The notes beneath the pieces are model-generated. The model made no database searches and was not told where the DNA came from. It saw nothing but the letters and a program-made list of their open reading frames with translations. Position numbers and translations under genes: made by a program. Positions 43,199 through 55,655 of a DNA stretch of 64,000 nucleotides are shown piece after piece (the first letter of the stretch is position 1; every line of letters starts with the position of its first letter). Source of the DNA: Olsenella porci (GTDB lineage: Bacteria > Actinomycetota > Coriobacteriia > Coriobacteriales > Atopobiaceae); the NCBI RefSeq assembly GCF_009695875.1, contig NZ_VUNC01000009.1, positions 25,320 through 89,319 of the forward strand, written 5' to 3'.

Positions 43199-44437
43199 AT
43201 GCCGAGGAATCTGAGCAACGGGTTCGTCTTCAAGGACGAGAGGTCCGGCCACTGGAGGGCCGCGATCAACTGGCAGGACGAGGACGGCAGGCAGAGGAGG
43301 ATGACGCGCAGCACCCCCGTCGCCTGCTACCCCGACAGGGTGAGCAGGAAGACCGGGAAGGTCACCAGGGACAATCGCGGGAAGGGCGCCGCCGAGGACT
43401 TCCTCAGGGAGTGGCGCGACGAGGAGGTGCGGAAGGACGAGGAGCTCTCCGGCACCGTCTCCTGCGAGACGCCTGTCTACCGCTACGTCCTCGACTACAT
43501 AGACCTGAAGGAGTCCACCGGCAACATCCTCGCCTCTACGGCTGACGGCTACCGCTGGTACGCGAAGCACCTCCTGGGCACCGAGCTCGGCAAGACCCCC
43601 GTGGGGCAGGTCACCGCGCGGCAGATCCAGGAGTTCGAGCGCGACATGGTGCAGGACGGCTACGGCGGAAACACGGTCTCGCACACCCACGTGCTCCTCA
43701 AGACCGCCTTCATCAGGGCGCGCAAGCTGGGCGACATACCCTCCAACCCCTTCGACCTCGTCGACGCGCCCAAGAGGCCTACGAAGCCGATAAACTCGCT
43801 CGACACACAGAGCGTCCGTCAGCTCAACCAGACGCTGGGAAGCGTCGCCGACCCGTTCTCGACCGCCGTGCTCCTCGCGCTCATGACGGGGATGAGGCAG
43901 GGGGAGATATGCGCCCTCAGGTGGCAGGACGTCGACCGCGTGTCCCGCAAGATCCGCGTCTCGCACGCCCTCACGAGGGCGAGCGGCACGTTCGCGCTCT
44001 CCACCCCTAAGACGAGGAGCTCGGCCAGGACCATCCCCTACGGCGACGAGCTCGCCCGCGTGCTGGAGGCGAGGGCACGCGCGATGCACGGCGAGCGCGA
44101 GTCCATGGGCCTCGACTGGGACGAGGGGCTCTTCGTCGTGGGAAACGCCGTCAACGGCGCCTGGAAGAGCCCGATGGCGCTCGGGCAGGAGTGGAGGGCG
44201 TTCGTGAGGGTGGCGAAGCTCGTGGGCTCCCAGGGCGAGGCGCCGCGGTTCCACGACCTCAGGCACACCTTCGCGACGATGGCGATCGGCTCCGGCGTGG
44301 ACGTGAAGACCGTGAGCGCCATCCTCGGCCACTCCAACGCGGCGATGACCCTCAACGTCTACGCCGACGCGCTCGCAGACAGCAAGAAGGTCAGCATGGA
44401 CCTCATGGGCAGGATCATGTCCGCGGGGCTCTCGTAG
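43199..44437 (+). CDS. Tyrosine-type site-specific integrase
   Basis: Recombinase of about 412 residues. I chose ATG 43199, which follows GGAGGGC; earlier TTG 43184 and ATG 43187 are in frame. An N-terminal SAM-like core-binding part (YRYVLDYIDLKESTGNIL, GKTPVGQVTARQIQEF) precedes the catalytic domain. The catalytic residues are Arg in TGMRQGEICAL, the HxxR in HDLRHTFATM, His in LGHSNAAMT and Tyr in LNVYAD. It is adjacent to the tRNA attachment site and oriented inward. It integrates and excises the element that carries tet(W). Confidence 0.95.
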   Translation: MPRNLSNGFVFKDERSGHWRAAINWQDEDGRQRRMTRSTPVACYPDRVSRKTGKVTRDNRGKGAAEDFLREWRDEEVRKDEELSGTVSCETPVYRYVLDYIDLKESTGNILASTADGYRWYAKHLLGTELGKTPVGQVTARQIQEFERDMVQDGYGGNTVSHTHVLLKTAFIRARKLGDIPSNPFDLVDAPKRPTKPINSLDTQSVRQLNQTLGSVADPFSTAVLLALMTGMRQGEICALRWQDVDRVSRKIRVSHALTRASGTFALSTPKTRSSARTIPYGDELARVLEARARAMHGERESMGLDWDEGLFVVGNAVNGAWKSPMALGQEWRAFVRVAKLVGSQGEAPRFHDLRHTFATMAIGSGVDVKTVSAILGHSNAAMTLNVYADALADSKKVSMDLMGRIMSAGLS

Positions 44438-44594
44438 GAACGGGGTGCAGGCGGCACCCATCGAAGCATCGGAAGCGGATTCGGGGCGGAAGCGAGTCCG
44501 ATTGCCGCGGCGCGTGCGGATGCACACCCTGGGGCGAACGGAACGCCGATGGCGACTTTGGAGGATCGCATTATGGAGTATACGATCGAGGATG

Positions 44595-44624
44595 TGTCAT
44601 ATGTAGAGTGCTTTCGCTATACTA
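44595..44624 (+). promoter_or_regulatory. Promoter of abiEi, predicting a leaderless mRNA
   Basis: A -10 TATACT (44619-44624) lies only 5 bases before the ATG at 44630, and TGTCAT (44595-44600) 18 bases upstream can be the -35. Transcription would start at or near the start codon, so the mRNA would lack an RBS. Confidence 0.55.
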
Positions 44625-44629
44625 TTGCC

Positions 44630-45163
44630 ATGGCTAAGATAGACGACATATACGGGGCGGCCGACGACTACGGCCTCGTGACGTCCGCGGACGCGAGGGC
44701 GCTCGGCGCCTCCGACGCGGAGGTGGTGCAGTACGCGGCGCGCGGCAGGCTCGAGCGCGTGGCCAGGGGCGTCTACCGAGTGCCCGTGTGGCCCTACCAG
44801 GAGCAGGCACCCTACGCTATCGCCGTTAGGGCCGCGGGCGAGGGCGCCTACCTCTACGGCGAGTCCGTGGTGGCGCTCCTCGGGCTCTGCCCCACCGACC
44901 CGCGCGCAATCCGGGTGGCGACGCCCAGGAGGACCAGGCGCAGCCTCGGCGAGGGCGTGAGGCTCGTCTGGCGGAGGCACCCGGACCGGGTCACGCTGTA
45001 CGAGGGCATAGCCTGCCAGGAGGCCGCCGACGCGATCCGCGAGGCGGCAAGGACCCTGGGACCCGCCCGCGCCGTCGACGCGGCGCGCGAGGCAGCGCGG
45101 ATGGGCTACGTCACGCCGGCCGAGCTTGCGGAGATCGAGGGGGAGGTGGGCGCCCATGCCTAA
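44630..45163 (+). CDS. abiEi: AbiEi-type antitoxin (type IV toxin-antitoxin)
   Basis: Antitoxin and repressor of 177 residues from ATG 44630; the open frame extends upstream, but the promoter lies inside that extension. The N-terminal winged helix is VTSADARALGASDAEVVQYA and ARGRLERVARGVYRVPVW, the AbiEi_4-like pattern. It is followed by GAYLYGESVVALLGLCPT and the C-terminal domain. It overlaps abiEii by 8 bases. Together they abort phage infection; AbiEi also represses its own promoter. Confidence 0.9.
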   Translation: MAKIDDIYGAADDYGLVTSADARALGASDAEVVQYAARGRLERVARGVYRVPVWPYQEQAPYAIAVRAAGEGAYLYGESVVALLGLCPTDPRAIRVATPRRTRRSLGEGVRLVWRRHPDRVTLYEGIACQEAADAIREAARTLGPARAVDAAREAARMGYVTPAELAEIEGEVGAHA

Positions 45164-45980
45164 GCGCCCGAACAGCATGAGGCACCTGGACGACGCCATC
45201 CGGAGGGCCTCCGGCGGCACCGCCGACGGCTACGTGCGCATGCGCACCCTCGTGGCCAGCGCCATAGTGGCACAGATGCTGCCCGACGGGGTCGTGAAGG
45301 GCGGAAGCGCCGTCAGGATGCGCTTCGGGTCCGGGGCCACGCGCTACACTACCGACCTCGACACCGCCACGGCGAGCGACCCGGACGAGTACGCTGCGAG
45401 GCTCTCCGATGCGCTCGCCGCCGGATGGGAGGGCTTCACCGGCCGCGTCGTGCGCCGCGAGCCCGCCACGCCACCGGACATCCCCGGCGAGTACGTGATG
45501 CGTCCCTTCGACGTGAAGCTCTCCTACCTGGGAAGGCCCTGGTGCACGGTGCCCCTCGAGGTGGGGTTCGACGAGATCGGCGACGCCGAGCGGGCAGACG
45601 CGACCAGCCAGGCCGAGGCCTCGGACGCCCTCGGGAGGCTCGGGTTCCCCGCCGTCGGGGACGTGGCCCTCATGGACCTCTGCTACCAGGTTGCCCAGAA
45701 GCTCCACGGGCTCACGAGCGGCGGCGACCGCGTGCGCGACCTCGTCGACCTCCAGCTCATCATGGGCAACGCCGACGTGGACCTGGCGCGCACGAGACAG
45801 GTCTGCGTGAGGCTCTTCGCCTACCGGAAGGCACAGGAATGGCCGCCCAGGGTCGTCGCCGGAGAGGGCTGGAGCGAGCTCTACGCCGACCAGGCGGATG
45901 GGCTCGACGTGTTGCAGGACTTCGCGGAGGCCATCGAGTGGGCCAACGGGCTCGTCGCCCGCATCGATGCCTCACGGTAG
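45156..45980 (+). CDS. abiEii: AbiEii nucleotidyltransferase toxin
   Basis: Toxin of 274 residues, DUF1814 family. ATG 45156 overlaps the antitoxin end. The nucleotidyltransferase motif GGSAVRMRFGSGATRYTTDLD carries the GS and two Asp of the active site. QKLHGL and RVRDLVDLQLI are the other conserved motifs (Lys, and D-x-x-D). AbiEii binds GTP and blocks growth when phage infect. No damage is visible, so the pair should be functional. Confidence 0.92.
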   Translation: MPKRPNSMRHLDDAIRRASGGTADGYVRMRTLVASAIVAQMLPDGVVKGGSAVRMRFGSGATRYTTDLDTATASDPDEYAARLSDALAAGWEGFTGRVVRREPATPPDIPGEYVMRPFDVKLSYLGRPWCTVPLEVGFDEIGDAERADATSQAEASDALGRLGFPAVGDVALMDLCYQVAQKLHGLTSGGDRVRDLVDLQLIMGNADVDLARTRQVCVRLFAYRKAQEWPPRVVAGEGWSELYADQADGLDVLQDFAEAIEWANGLVARIDASR

Positions 45981-46123
45981 CGGGAAGTCGCAAGCGACCC
46001 AGTCCTTCAATACCAGTCGCCAGCCCCAGAATGCGAGCACGCCGCCACCGTTAGCACGGCGACGTCCAGACCACGAATCCGATTGACCGCCAATCCCGGC
46101 TGGTTAGAATGGAACCAGATGTC

Positions 46124-46141
46124 AAAACCCGATAGGGTTTT
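46124..46141. terminator. Short hairpin after the AbiE genes
   Basis: AAAACCC-GATA-GGGTTTT, in the 261-base gap after abiEii. Small stem flanked by A and T: weak bidirectional terminator-like. Confidence 0.4.
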
Positions 46142-46241
46142 ATGTGGCGGGGACGCACGAGCGCCTCCGCCTAATTTTTGCTCGAAGGCATCACTGGCAT
46201 AGCCACCAAAACACATGGATACGAGACATGGAGTCGGGACG

Positions 46242-46457
46242 ATGAAGTGGATCTATGATTCCGACGGCAACGCGGACCTCGAAGAGGTCGCGTTCGCGGA
46301 GAAGGGCATCTCGGCAATCCTGGAGAATGTCGACCTCTCTTCGGCGCCAAGTGACGCTGCGGACGCCGCGATGTGCCTCCTGGGGCGTTTGGTAAGGGAG
46401 CTCGCCGAGGCGACCGAGGCGCACTCCCATGCGGGAGGCGGCTTCCCTGCGCGGTAG
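46242..46457 (+). CDS. Small protein, 71 residues, unknown
   Basis: ATG 46242 follows GGAGTCGGGACG. The product is acidic and helical (DLEEVAFAEKGISAILENVD, AADAAMCLLGRLVRELAEAT). No signal peptide. A piece of this gene recurs at 31249 as a fused remnant with the end of the gene at 46876, which suggests that the two genes move as one module. No family is recognised. Confidence 0.65.
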   Translation: MKWIYDSDGNADLEEVAFAEKGISAILENVDLSSAPSDAADAAMCLLGRLVRELAEATEAHSHAGGGFPAR

Positions 46458-46875
46458 GGTCATCCTCACCGTGCGGGCCAGGTGCTGCGTGAGTTGCAAG
46501 TCGGTCCCCACGATCCTGCGGGAGCGTGGGGACATCGGGCCGGATGTGCCCTTCCGACATCCGCTGCGCCGGGGACATCGTCGGCATCCCCTTTCCTCGC
46601 GGTCGTCGAAAGCGCCCGGCCGGCGCGGCAGCGGAGGTCGCCCCCGCGCCGGGTCGGTGCAGAAGTTCGCCGCACTTCCGCGCCAACACCTCCAATCCCT
46701 CCCTCGCCCAAGACGCTGGCACAGGGAGCAAGCACCTCTTCCCGCTCCCCGACGGCCCGCGCGACTGGTCGGCGCCGCGCCACGCCCGCAAGGGCGCGCC
46801 GCCCCGCCACGCGGGCCTTGCCGCTCGTTGGGCGAGGGAGGGCAAAGGGCCTTCCCACGTCCTAGGGAGGTCACC
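46458..46875. other. GC-rich spacer inside the module
   Basis: About 420 bases with GC-rich hairpins and no supported coding frame. Long frames on the other strand are composition artefacts. It separates the two genes of the module and may hold the promoter of the second. Confidence 0.5.
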
Positions 46876-47283
46876 ATGACCGAGAAGACAGAGAGCGCCG
46901 CAGCAGTGACCGAGGAGAGTCTCGTCGCCACGTGCGAGGGCGTCGTGAGAGACTACCTCGCCCACAGGGGATACGAAGTCCACGCGGGCGACGGCTGGTC
47001 ATGCGACTGCGAGGACGCGCCAATCGTGGCCACGGACGGCGACGAGACGGTGCTCATAGCGGTCATCTCCGGCTACGAGGAGGGCTCGGCCAGGATGCCC
47101 GAGCTCAGCGTGGGAGCCGCCGAGTTCGCGATAATGAGGCGCGCGTGTCTGCTCTACCTCGCGGACCACGGCGACGTGGACGCGATACGCCACGACGTCG
47201 TCTCCATCGTCGTGACGGGAGAGCGCCAGGCGAAGCTCCGCCACCTCATTGGCGCCTGGCAGTGGGCGGAGAGGAAGGATTGA
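46876..47283 (+). CDS. YraN-like (UPF0102-like, restriction-fold) small protein
   Basis: Protein of 135 residues, ATG after AGGGAGG. CEGVVRDYLAHRGYEVHAGD, APIVATDGDETVLIAVIS and AIMRRACLLYLADHGDVDAI match the alpha-beta pattern of UPF0102, a restriction-like fold, although the catalytic E-x-K is not conserved (IAVIS in its place). It is thus perhaps a non-catalytic nucleic-acid-binding variant. Its 3' end and the following structured repeat are duplicated at 31283-31582. Confidence 0.6.
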   Translation: MTEKTESAAAVTEESLVATCEGVVRDYLAHRGYEVHAGDGWSCDCEDAPIVATDGDETVLIAVISGYEEGSARMPELSVGAAEFAIMRRACLLYLADHGDVDAIRHDVVSIVVTGERQAKLRHLIGAWQWAERKD

Positions 47284-47319
47284 CCTAGGACGTCATAACA
47301 CAGACACCGCTCACGGCAG

Positions 47320-47440
47320 GAAGGCGACCGTTCGGGGAAACCCGGGCGGTCGTCCCTTTCCTGCCGCCACGGCCGCAGCCAAGCCCTCCCGCGGCCGCCC
47401 TCCCCGCCGTCAGGAACACCTAGCGACGGCGGGGAGGTAA
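47320..47440 (+). repeat. Structured repeat, copy B
   Basis: GGCGACCG...CGGTCG with GAAACCCGGG loop, then CCACGGCCGCAGCCAAGC, then CTCCCCGCCGTC/GACGGCGGGGAG. Loops and order match copy A; the first stem differs at several bases. It may be the 3' RNA of the YraN-like gene, or a terminator. Confidence 0.6.
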
Positions 47441-47538
47441 AAACAAGAAGTCATGTTTGTATCTCACACTGACCGAAAAGCTAAATGTGCTTCTCAAGTA
47501 TTGCTTCCATTATCGCGATCCAATCGAGAATTCATTGT

Positions 47539-47604
47539 TTAATTCGCTTCATGCTCAACTGCCTCGAGGCTCGCAAGCACAGACTGGTATTTACTTTTTT
47601 CCAT
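47539..47604 (-). CDS. Truncated 21-residue small protein after tet(W)
   Basis: ATG 47604 follows GGAGGGTAAC, a good RBS, and the frame reads MEKSKYQSVLASLEAVEHEA to TAA at 47539. It is too short for most proteins, and its end is likely set by the island junction, so it is a truncated small ORF carried with tet(W). No family is recognised. Confidence 0.45.
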   Translation of the reverse strand: MEKSKYQSVLASLEAVEHEAN

Positions 47605-47654
47605 TGTTACCCTCCATAACTTCTGATTGTTGCCGTCTTGACGATTATGTATCT

Positions 47655-49574
47655 TTACATTACCTTCTGAAACATATGGCGCACCTTGTCCAGGCGGCTG
47701 TTTGGACGGCGGGGCTGGATGACCGGCTGACCGACAGCGGCCTGATATCCTTTCAGCTCTGTAAGGCATACGCTCCGCCCGTTGGTGTAAAAGGCCAGAT
47801 CAGTACGGTATGCCTGTATACAGCGGGCGGGAATCTCGCCAGTAAAGACAACTTCATCCTTTTTTACCTGGGCCGTTTCGATGGTGGCACAGTATTTCGG
47901 TGCATCATGATAAGCCCTGGAAAGGTATTCCTGGGGCGCATAGAGGGTGAAGGAGAGATAAGGTTCCAGCAGCTGCGTCCCCGATTCCTTCAATGCCTGT
48001 TCCAATACAATCGGGGCCAATGAGCGGAAGTCCGCCGGCGTGCTGACCGGACTGTAATAAAGCCCGTATTCAAAGCAAATCTTACAGTCCGTTACGTTCC
48101 AGCCGAACAAGCCCTGCTCCAGCCCGTAACGGATACCATCCCTGACAGCGTTTTGAAAACTCTGGTTCAAGTATCCCAGCGAAACCCGGCTCTCGTATTG
48201 TACACCGGAGCCAAGCGGGAGTGGTGTAACAGACAGTCCGATGGATGCCCAAAACGGGTTGGGCGGCACCTCGATATGGATGGTGTGGCTGGCTGCTTTG
48301 AGCGGCCGCTCCATATAAATGACGGTGGGTTCCTTTACCACTGTTTCAAGCTTGTATTTTTCCGACAGCAAAGCGGAAACAACCTCCAACTGCACCCGGC
48401 CCAAAAAAGAAAGAATGATCTCATGGGTGATGGAATCCACCTCGCAGCGCAAAAGCGGGTCAGTATCCGCAAGTTGCGTAAGAGCGTCCAGCAGCCGTTC
48501 TCTTTGCGCTGCCGTTTTCGGCGCAATCGACGTCCGCAGCATGGGGAGGGGGTCCTCACGCCACCTTTTACGAGGGAGCCGGGTTGGGTCCCCTAATACA
48601 TCGTTTAACCTCACGCTGTCGCTGGGAAGGATAACAATTTCACCCGGATAAGCGGTGTCTGTCCGAACAATTTCCCCTTTGGATGGAATACGCATCTCTG
48701 TGATTTTCAGCTTTTCTCTCCCGGCCAGGGCCACCGTATCCCGCAGGCGCAGCGTTCCGCTGTATAGCCGTAGATAGACACGCCGCTGGCCGCAATCTGT
48801 ATACTCCACCTTGAAAACGCTGCCGCATAGGGCGGCGCTCCCCTGTTCCCCAATCGGTTGGAACAGCCCTGTCACCGCATCCATCAACGGTTGAATGCCA
48901 AGGCCCTTTTTGGCGCTGCCATAATAGACCGGGAACAGGGAGGCGTCTTGAACCCGCCGCTGTTCCTCCCGCACAAGTTTTTCCCGGCTGATTGGTTCTC
49001 CTGCGATATACTTTTCCAATAATTTATCGTTATTTTCGATGACCGCATCCCATGCTTCTATGTCGGTATTTTCCTCCAGGACTATTTCCGGGGACAGCGA
49101 CACCGTCTGCTTGATGATAATATCGGCGGAGAGCTTATCCCGAACAGACTGAACCACGCTCTGCAAATCAACGCCAGCCTGGTCGATCTTGTTGATAAAG
49201 ATAACGGTGGGAATGTTCATTTTCCGCAGGGCATGGAACAGAATACGGGTCTGGGCCTGCACGCCATCTTTAGCGGAGATCACCAAGATGGCCCCATCTA
49301 AAACAGCCAAAGAGCGGTACACCTCCGCCAAAAAATCCATGTGGCCGGGCGTATCCACAATGTTGACTTTACATCTGTGCCACTGGAAGGAAGTGACTGC
49401 CGCTTGAATGGTAATCCCACGCTGCCGCTCCAAAAACATGGTGTCCGTCCTCGTTGTCCCTTTTTCGACGCTCCCCGGTTCTGAAATGGCTCCGCTGGCA
49501 TATAGCAGGCTCTCCGTCAAGGTCGTCTTTCCAGCGTCTACATGGGCAAGAATCCCGATATTGATAATGTTCAT
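47655..49574 (-). CDS. tet(W): Tetracycline resistance ribosomal protection protein Tet(W)
   Basis: GTPase of 639 residues, the full length of Tet(W). The G motifs are AHVDAGKTT (G1), RGITIQAAV (G2), DTPGHMDF (G3) and NKID (G4). The C-terminal domains resemble elongation factor G, ending [17 protein letters not shown]. It removes tetracycline from the ribosome A site. The sequence is Tet(W)-like throughout with a few substitutions from what I recall. The region is less GC-rich than the element around it, so it is a secondary insertion. Expression is set by the attenuation leader upstream. Confidence 0.96.
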   Translation of the reverse strand: MNIINIGILAHVDAGKTTLTESLLYASGAISEPGSVEKGTTRTDTMFLERQRGITIQAAVTSFQWHRCKVNIVDTPGHMDFLAEVYRSLAVLDGAILVISAKDGVQAQTRILFHALRKMNIPTVIFINKIDQAGVDLQSVVQSVRDKLSADIIIKQTVSLSPEIVLEENTDIEAWDAVIENNDKLLEKYIAGEPISREKLVREEQRRVQDASLFPVYYGSAKKGLGIQPLMDAVTGLFQPIGEQGSAALCGSVFKVEYTDCGQRRVYLRLYSGTLRLRDTVALAGREKLKITEMRIPSKGEIVRTDTAYPGEIVILPSDSVRLNDVLGDPTRLPRKRWREDPLPMLRTSIAPKTAAQRERLLDALTQLADTDPLLRCEVDSITHEIILSFLGRVQLEVVSALLSEKYKLETVVKEPTVIYMERPLKAASHTIHIEVPPNPFWASIGLSVTPLPLGSGVQYESRVSLGYLNQSFQNAVRDGIRYGLEQGLFGWNVTDCKICFEYGLYYSPVSTPADFRSLAPIVLEQALKESGTQLLEPYLSFTLYAPQEYLSRAYHDAPKYCATIETAQVKKDEVVFTGEIPARCIQAYRTDLAFYTNGRSVCLTELKGYQAAVGQPVIQPRRPNSRLDKVRHMFQKVM

Positions 49575-49873
49575 GTCTATCCTCCATACAAGGCCCGAAT
49601 GGGCGCAAAAATCCCCAGCGGCTAATACTTTTACCGCTGGGGATCATGACTTCGGACACACAGAAACATACACGACTTACATAAGCCGCGGTCCGTCACG
49701 ATATTTACTAAAAAGGCAAAAGTATTCTTAAAATTGGGTACAAAAACCAAGCCCCTGCAAGGGGCAATCATTTTTGCGCCCATTATCAAATTTTATTTAA
49801 AAATACCTTGCCGCATATTTTTACTCCTTTTCTGGACTTGAATTATTATATCACATCAGTTTTAGGAAAACAA
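49575..49873 (-). promoter_or_regulatory. tet(W) promoter and attenuation leader
   Basis: On the minus strand TTGTTT (49868-49873), 17 bases, TATAAT (49845-49850) is the promoter. AAAGGAG precedes an 8-codon frame at 49816-49793. A hairpin GCCCC-TTGCA-GGGGC with a later T-run follows. An ATGGGCGCAAAAAT inverted repeat spans 49597-49785. CCCCAGCGG/CCGCTGGGG with ATTTTTG is the terminator just before tet(W). Slow translation of the leader peptide lets transcription read through, as in tet(M). Confidence 0.75.
49631..49669 (-). CDS. Leader peptide of tet(W), 12 residues
   Basis: ATG 49669 opens a 13-codon frame [12 protein letters not shown] ending TAA. The codons for DPQR and the stop lie in the 5' arm of the terminator, so ribosome stalling would prevent the terminator from forming. 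Confidence 0.6.
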   Translation of the reverse strand: MFLCVRSHDPQR

Positions 49874-49912
49874 GTATCTAAAAGAAATTTTTCTTCCCCT
49901 TATATGTAACAA

Positions 49913-50013
49913 TCATACCGGCTTCCTAACGTTCAGAATGGTTTCTACTGTCTGCTGCGGTGTTTGGTTGGAATTGTCCAGCCAAAAGCCGATCCGTGGT
50001 GTTGTCTGCATTT
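49913..50013 (-). pseudogene. C-terminal remnant of a P-loop kinase-like gene
   Basis: The minus frame reads TTPRIGFWLDNSNQTPQQ, then TVETILNVRKPV and a stop at 49913. The LDNSNQTP pattern resembles the end of small nucleotide kinases. There is no start. It flanks tet(W) in the imported island. Confidence 0.4.
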
Positions 50014-50195
50014 TACTAAATACAAATTCAATGTATACAGAAAGAAATATATAAGGAGTGGGAGGGATTCCGCCGTAGTCGGCATTGTAGGAAAATCCAA
50101 AAGTTTAGATTTTCTCAAAATGCTTATCTTTTGGTCTTTGGTTCGGAATAGTGTAGTGCTGGCGGTCTATCTATTGTTTTCGGTTGCTTGCTTCT
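50014..50195. other. AT-rich junction DNA upstream of tet(W)
   Basis: AT-rich DNA with an open hydrophobic plus-strand frame (LVRNSVVLAVYLLFSVACFF) that has no convincing start. It is probably debris of the imported tet(W) segment, whose right junction cuts the PHP gene near 50218. Confidence 0.5.
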
Positions 50196-50954
50196 TTACC
50201 GTACATGAGCATTTGGCAGGGAGTTGAAGTACTGGCATGGGTTGTCGAGATAGCTTTTAAGCTTTTCAAAATCCTTTGAATCGGAGAACGAGACGATTGA
50301 CATCAGTTCGTCACGGTCCATCTGTCGGAGAAAGTCAACGGCGTGGGCTATCTCGCTTTTCCCACTCGACTCCCAGAAACAGAAGAATTGGTCGAGGTAT
50401 TTATTCATCTCGGCTGACTTCTCCTCGTAGGGCATGGGGTGCCAGTCGTAGTCTATTCCTCGCTTGCCTTGTTTCATTGCATGGGGACTTAACGCAAAGT
50501 GAACCCCGTAGGTGACCAAGTTATCGAGAAGGACATTAATGTCGATTGGCGTTTTGCCCTTACCACTCCCGACGTTTCGGTCATCCAGTAGGCGGTTCAA
50601 CTTCTCAGCTAGAGGTTCAAGCCTACCAATGTCATTAATTGCATCAAAGTAGACAATGAGGTGCTTCGATGCACCGCCTTCTTCCAGATTCACGTCAATT
50701 TCTATGCCAGGAAGCAGGGTTATACGGCTGCCGGCATTATAGAATGCACGGTATAGCTCGACACTAATATGGTTGTGGTCAGTGAACGAAATCATGTCAA
50801 GGTCTTCATAGCACTCGAGAAGCTCAAGGAGACTACTGACGTATTCTTCGACACTAAGGCTCCTGAGCTTTGGATCCGTGCATGAATAGCACTGGTTAGA
50901 GTGAATATGTAAGTCCCATATCTTGCCACACGGGCAAATGCGAGCGTCTTTCAT
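50196..50954 (-). pseudogene. PHP-domain protein (TrlF-like), truncated by the tet(W) island
   Basis: N-terminal PHP phosphoesterase domain with metal-binding IWDLHIHSNQC, ISFTDHNHIS, LLPGIEIDV and LSPHAMKQG, preceded by Cys residues. Homologues (TrlF family) carry a large AAA-type ATPase domain after a segment like YFNALPSFKGL. Here YFNSLPN is followed by AHVR and a stop at the junction with imported DNA. It is thus a 252-residue fragment; the ATPase part is lost. It is the last gene of the R-M-like operon, 5 bases after the helicase. Confidence 0.75.
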
Positions 50955-50959
50955 ATGCT

Positions 50960-54131
<3,172 letters not shown>

Positions 54132-54154
<23 letters not shown>

Positions 54155-55655
54155 CCTGGAGAATTGGCTTCATCTTGGCTTCTATTTCATTAATGGAAGC
54201 TTCATCAAGCCCAAAGTATGTATACAGATCAGAGTCCACGGGCTTCTTGGAAAGGTCTACAACGGGAAGAAACATGAAGCAGCTCTTTGAGATATTCTGC
54301 GTCGGAGTGGCCTGCCAAATGAGATATCTAGCAAACTTCGTGCGAAGGTAATCCGCCAGGTTCTCTGCCTCCCGTTGGGAGTCAAATGCATCTACTACGA
54401 GATATGTCTCGCTGCAAACCGTTCGCGGAGGAAGAACTTCGATGACAGTTAGCATCTTACGTTGACCATTCTTATCGGATTGCCCTGCGTGCTCGGCTGC
54501 CGCCTTCGACACAATGACCTTCCACTGATCGACCATCTCAAGCCCACTCGTTACTTCGCAAGAACTAACAGTGGTCAATCCTCCGCGATATCTAAGCTTA
54601 AGATCCCCCTTATGAGATTCGCTTCCCGCCCCAATGCCAAATGGTTTACGGGACCGGACAATCCCATCGTAATAACTGCTTGCCCTTTGTTGAATAGTTC
54701 TGATTACATGAATTGCTTTGTCCGAGGCAATGTAAATGGAATACTCGTCAAGCTTGCGCTGCGAGGTCATCATTTCGCCGTTCTCAATGAATGTAGATTC
54801 GCACAAACCCTCGTAATCCCTTTGCCAGAGGAAGTATGAAACTCCCCCAGCAATGTCGACTCCCTGAAAGCAATCTCTCGAATCGCTGTAGGTAACCATT
54901 TCCTTAATTCGATGGTCATGAAGCATAGTGTCTCGGAAGCTGTCAAGGCCCTTTCCACCCGACTGCCATTTGGCTGGAATAATCATGCAGAGGTACCGAG
55001 GGTTTAGCTTCTTAGCTTGATTTATGAAGTGATGGTATATCGGCATTGCGCTACTACCGTTACCGCCACCATCGTTCATCTGATATGGAGGGTTACCGAT
55101 GATGACGTCGAATTTCACTTTGAATACCTCTTCAGGGTTAGTTAGATGTATGAACTCATAGGCGTATGACTCCATGCCTTCTTTGCGGTCATATACCGAC
55201 TTAGGCACTCCACAGTACTTGCAACGGCCACCTTCCCATGTATGGCCAAGTTGTCGATAGTCGATTCGACCCTGAGGCTCTACAAATTGCACGACAGAGT
55301 ACCTACTGTTGGGGTACTTGGAGCAGTACAGACTTCGCCTCGAGAGCAGGCTCGTGAGCTCGGTGATGGCGATCCCAAAAATCTGCTTCTTGTAGATGTG
55401 CTCCAACCGTTCCTGCAGGTCGGGGTACTCGCTCTCAAGTCCTTTAATAAGCCGCTTGGCTATCTCGCGCAGGAACACGCCCGACTTGCACGCAGGGTCC
55501 AGAAACGTCGCGTTGGGATCCTTCCATATTTCTTGCGGTAGCAGATCGAGCATCTTGTTAGCAAGTTCGGGCGGGGTGAACACCTCGTCGTTGCTTAGAT
55601 TTGCGATGCAGCTCAGCACATCCGGGTTGTAAGTGGTCTCGAACAGGCTACTCAT
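54132..55655 (-). CDS. Eco57I-type N6-adenine DNA methyltransferase
   Basis: Enzyme of 507 residues. Motif I FLDPACKSGVF at 51-61 binds SAM, motif IV NPPY at 188-191 is the catalytic adenine motif. The C-terminal part (GGLTTVSSCEVTSGLEM, ...SKSCFMFLPVV) is a target-recognition-like segment of the MTase/Eco57I class. A CKYC zinc-like pair occurs at about 146-149. It overlaps the GIY-YIG gene by 8 bases and the helicase gene by about 20, so translation is coupled. It would modify host DNA to protect it from the helicase-nuclease. Confidence 0.93.

Noticed and set aside
43169..44527. Long minus-strand frame opposite the integrase
   Set aside because: Pure antisense shadow; the integrase frame carries every catalytic motif.
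46171..46983. Minus-strand frame across the 46-kb module
   Set aside because: Arg/Pro/Ala-rich and opposes two better frames with RBS sites; no motif.
49964..50227. 87-residue plus-strand frame at the tet(W) island junction
   Set aside because: No RBS, and its end crosses the junction into the PHP gene, so the frame is chance or debris.
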